Shown: positions 61,729-64,000 of the stretch, in pieces | Position numbering within the stretch: position 1 is the stretch's first letter | Layout: each line of letters opens with the position of its first letter | Assembly (NCBI GenBank): GCA_003864495.1 | Contig: ML133498.1 | Coordinates: 1,720,163-1,784,162, forward strand | Length of the DNA stretch: 64,000 nt | Direction of reading: 5' to 3' | Source of the DNA: Nemopilema nomurai | Lineage: Eukaryota; Cnidaria; Scyphozoa; Rhizostomeae; Rhizostomatidae | Notes under the pieces: generated by a model | Seen by the model: only the letters and a program-made list of their open reading frames with translations | Told to the model about the DNA's origin: nothing | The model's database searches: none | Position numbers and translations under genes: made by a program

Positions 61729-63265
61729 ATGGATGCTAGTCACTCAAAAGACCACGAGCGCCAACGTGCGAAGGACGGCATCAAACTTGGAGGTTATCAC
61801 GTCAGTGCATTTTGGGCCAACCTGCTCTTTGCCACGATTGCAGTATCTGGGCAGGTCGGGCAGAATGTGTCGCTGCCGCTTTGGGTGGACTCGACCAATT
61901 CCGGGCCAAGCGACACGACTGGGTATACACCGACCGTCGACAGCTATTTCGTGGTTTCATTTGCAAGTACACTATTTGTTATCATATTTGGACTTGGTGT
62001 CCTCGTTATTATGGCCTTTAAACCAAATATGATAGGTGAAACCGAAAGAAAGTTTCCCAAATTGCTTCTGGTCCAGGTCGGAGTCTGCGACGGACTTAAT
62101 GGTGTTTTGGTTGTGTTTGCAAGCAGCGGCAAAAGAACTGCCCCATATCTTCAGGCAATATTGGGGAATTTTCTCATACCACTCACTTTAGTAGTTAGGT
62201 AAGTTCAATAATTTATTTAGCGTTTTAAACAGCCAAGAAGGAGCTTATACTCAGACTTGTAGCAATCCCACCCAAAAAGCTGAATTTTCATTGCTCATTT
62301 CGATTTTTTCTTATTGGTTGACTTTTCTCTCTGGGAATCGAGCTTATCTTTCCTGACTTCAGCGCACCTCATCTCTAAATCCCGCGTAAAATCCGTTTCG
62401 CGTTTCCTTGTTTTCGTCTCCATTCGAAACTTTTCAACTATTGCTCATGTGAAAAATGCTGAACCAGTGAAAAGTGAAGTGGCCATCACATGATTTTTCG
62501 ATAGTCATCATCATAGTCATCATGATAGCCATCACACGATTTTTCAGTTCCCCGAAATAACTAGGGCAACTTCCGTTGGTAGGCCTGACGCCGAAATGTA
62601 AATAAGGGAACAAATTAGGGCATGTTTTGGGGAATAAAAAAGAATTGAATTTCTGTAGCTTTTCTAGTGCTCGAAGTTTATAGAGGATCGGACAAATCAT
62701 TGATTCCAGTTGAATTTTTGCAAATGCTATCAAGAATCTTCAATCGATCATGAGTATGATCTGCAATCCATCAAATCGAGCTGCAATCCGTCAAATCGAG
62801 CTGCAATCCATCAAATCGAGCTGCAATCCATCACAATTAGGTGAATTATAAACAAAAACCAGGCATTGACATTTAAAGTAAACAAAGCTAGGAACAATAC
62901 GTCGAAAAGAGCAACCCAAGAAAAGCGCGCCTCGGTCCGAAACGTGTCGCGGTCCTAAAAAGCCGGAATTTTTTCTGGTATGCGGAAGGACTTACCGGAA
63001 ATTTTCTTGCCTTCATGTCCTTTTCGAATCTTATCCTGCAGAGCAGTGTCATCCGTCTTCCTTTGTCTTCCATCGCAGGTTCCTTATTCTGAAAAAAAGA
63101 CCGACCCTCCGGAAGTTCGTATGTGGCATGCTGGTGGTGCTGGGCTTGTTCCTGTGTCTCCTGCCCACAATTTTTCCCAAGATTGATCCCCGGAGTAAAC
63201 AAGACCTCGGTGGCGCGTCTGGAGCAGCAGGCGTACTGTGGCCAATGTGCTTCATGCTGGGCTTC
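61729..63265 (+). CDS. CRT-like (chloroquine-resistance-transporter-like) membrane protein, 5' part
   Basis: Two exons, 61729-62198 and 63079-63265, join in phase (R codon split 2+1) to give about 219 residues; the last donor (GTGAGT at 63266) shows that the gene continues beyond the window. TM segments: SAFWANLLFATIAVSGQVG, SYFVVSFASTLFVIIFGLG, KLLLVQVGVCDGLNGVLVVF, LQAILGNFLIPLTLVV and FVCGMLVVLGLFLCLLPT. The order FPKLLLVQVGVCDGLNG, then APYLQAILGNFLIPLT, then LKKRPTLRK matches CRT-like transporters of the drug/metabolite superfamily, found in Plasmodium, Dictyostelium and many invertebrates. These act in lysosome-like or vacuolar membranes on small solutes. ATG 61729 is chosen because it directly precedes the hydrophilic head; the frame is open further upstream without similarity. 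Confidence 0.8.
62758..62833. repeat. Four tandem copies of a 20-bp unit
   Basis: CTGCAATCC(A/G)TCAAATCGAG is repeated about four times in the intron of the CRT-like gene. No coding role. Confidence 0.85.
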
Positions 63266-64000
63266 GTGAGTGTCAGAATAAACACCGAGTTGCGTTCACA
63301 GTGCAGCAAAAAGCGAAAAGAGAAGCGAAGAGAAGCGAAGAGAAGCGAAGAGAAGAGAAGCGAACGGAACATCGTGCAGCGAGCGAGAATAGCTAATCAG
63401 ACAGTTCTGCAGGGTGAAGTTTGACGCCGGAATGGGGTATTTTAAAGGAAAGAGAAAAAAATTTTCTGCAAATTGTTTCCCGAAATATTCCAAAAGTTTT
63501 AAAACGAAGAATAATTTTGCTACCTTGTGCCTGATTTTGGTGAATATCGTCTTTTGATGAAGCACAATGATAACCAGGGTCGTTAATAAACGGCCCAGGC
63601 CCCGGAGCCAGGCCCTTTTGCGCCGCAGTCGAAATATTTAACTGCAAGACCTATATTTTGCGGGCCCCAGACCTTTGCGCCGTTTACCCCCCGCCCCCCC
63701 CCCGCCTCTCTACGCTCCTGATGATAACCATGGCACAATTTAAGGTGTATTAATTCACGGGTAATTTCAACTGCTAAGTAGGGGTAGTTTCTTAGCACAA
63801 CGCTCGTTGCAATATTCCATGTCCATTGCTTCTTCAGTTTCAACTCCTGAAGAAACATGATGCAGAAGTTCGTTGTAGTTGTTAAGGTTTCTGCCTCGGA
63901 CGCCCTTGAGTTCGCCATAGTTCGCTACGACGCTCCATTTCGCTTTCGCTCCATCGTCGTGTGAACAGGCGTATAGTTCTCAGTACAAACTATTTGCACG
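63266..64000. other. Start of the next CRT-like intron, to the window edge
   Basis: No further exon is evident. It contains a GAAGAGAAGC-type simple repeat (63312-63362) and GC-rich text at 63587-63710 with a C run (63686-63705). Near 63900-63970 it has GCGTC/CGACG-rich sequence reminiscent of the DNA at 400-550 around the foldback element. Confidence 0.5.

Overview
The window is animal nuclear DNA: AT-rich, with spliced genes (GT-AG introns), intronless genes and several kinds of transposon debris. An intronless rhodopsin-like receptor, a CRT-like transporter, a BEL/Pao element and a Penelope fragment carrying GIY-YIG together suggest an early-branching metazoan, most likely a cnidarian. That placement is inference; no diagnostic marker is present.

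Layout, left to right. 1-4600: non-genic, holding a near-perfect 980-bp foldback element. 4681-6480 (+): a four-exon TTC9-family TPR co-chaperone-like gene. 6481-9540: intergenic, with small hairpins and an insertion flanked by a 33-bp duplication. 9541-36328 (-): one large gene that I assembled from 31 phase-compatible exons. It encodes a 1564-residue kinesin-3 protein (motor, FHA, long coiled coil, C-terminal START domain), i.e. a STARD9/KIF16A-type kinesin. 36329-40382: a mariner-like MITE, a decayed Penelope fragment and a small tandem repeat. 40383-43223 (+): an intact but intronless COPB2 (beta'-COP). 43423-49676 (+): a BEL/Pao LTR retrotransposon with a truncated 5' LTR and a frameshift at the reverse transcriptase active site. 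49999-55341 (+): a ten-exon SLC36-type proton/amino-acid transporter with a single-base frameshift in exon 9. 56924-57847 (+): an intronless class A GPCR. 58892-59186: a hAT MITE with an 8-bp target duplication. 61729-63265 (+): the first two exons of a CRT-like transporter that runs off the window.

The genes do not form a pathway. Several act on intracellular membranes (kinesin-3 with a lipid-binding tail, a COPI coat subunit, an SLC36 transporter, a CRT-like transporter), but their adjacency is probably chance.

The most unusual signal is in the kinesin gene, where two splice sites have been multiplied by tandem duplication. At one exon in the FHA region the 3' exon end plus 5' splice site is repeated four times in exact 30-bp units that stay in frame, giving four equivalent donors. 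Inside the START domain, an intron consists almost entirely of about 14 copies of a ~116-bp unit. Its first copy begins exactly at the 3' splice site, so every copy carries an acceptor-like sequence.
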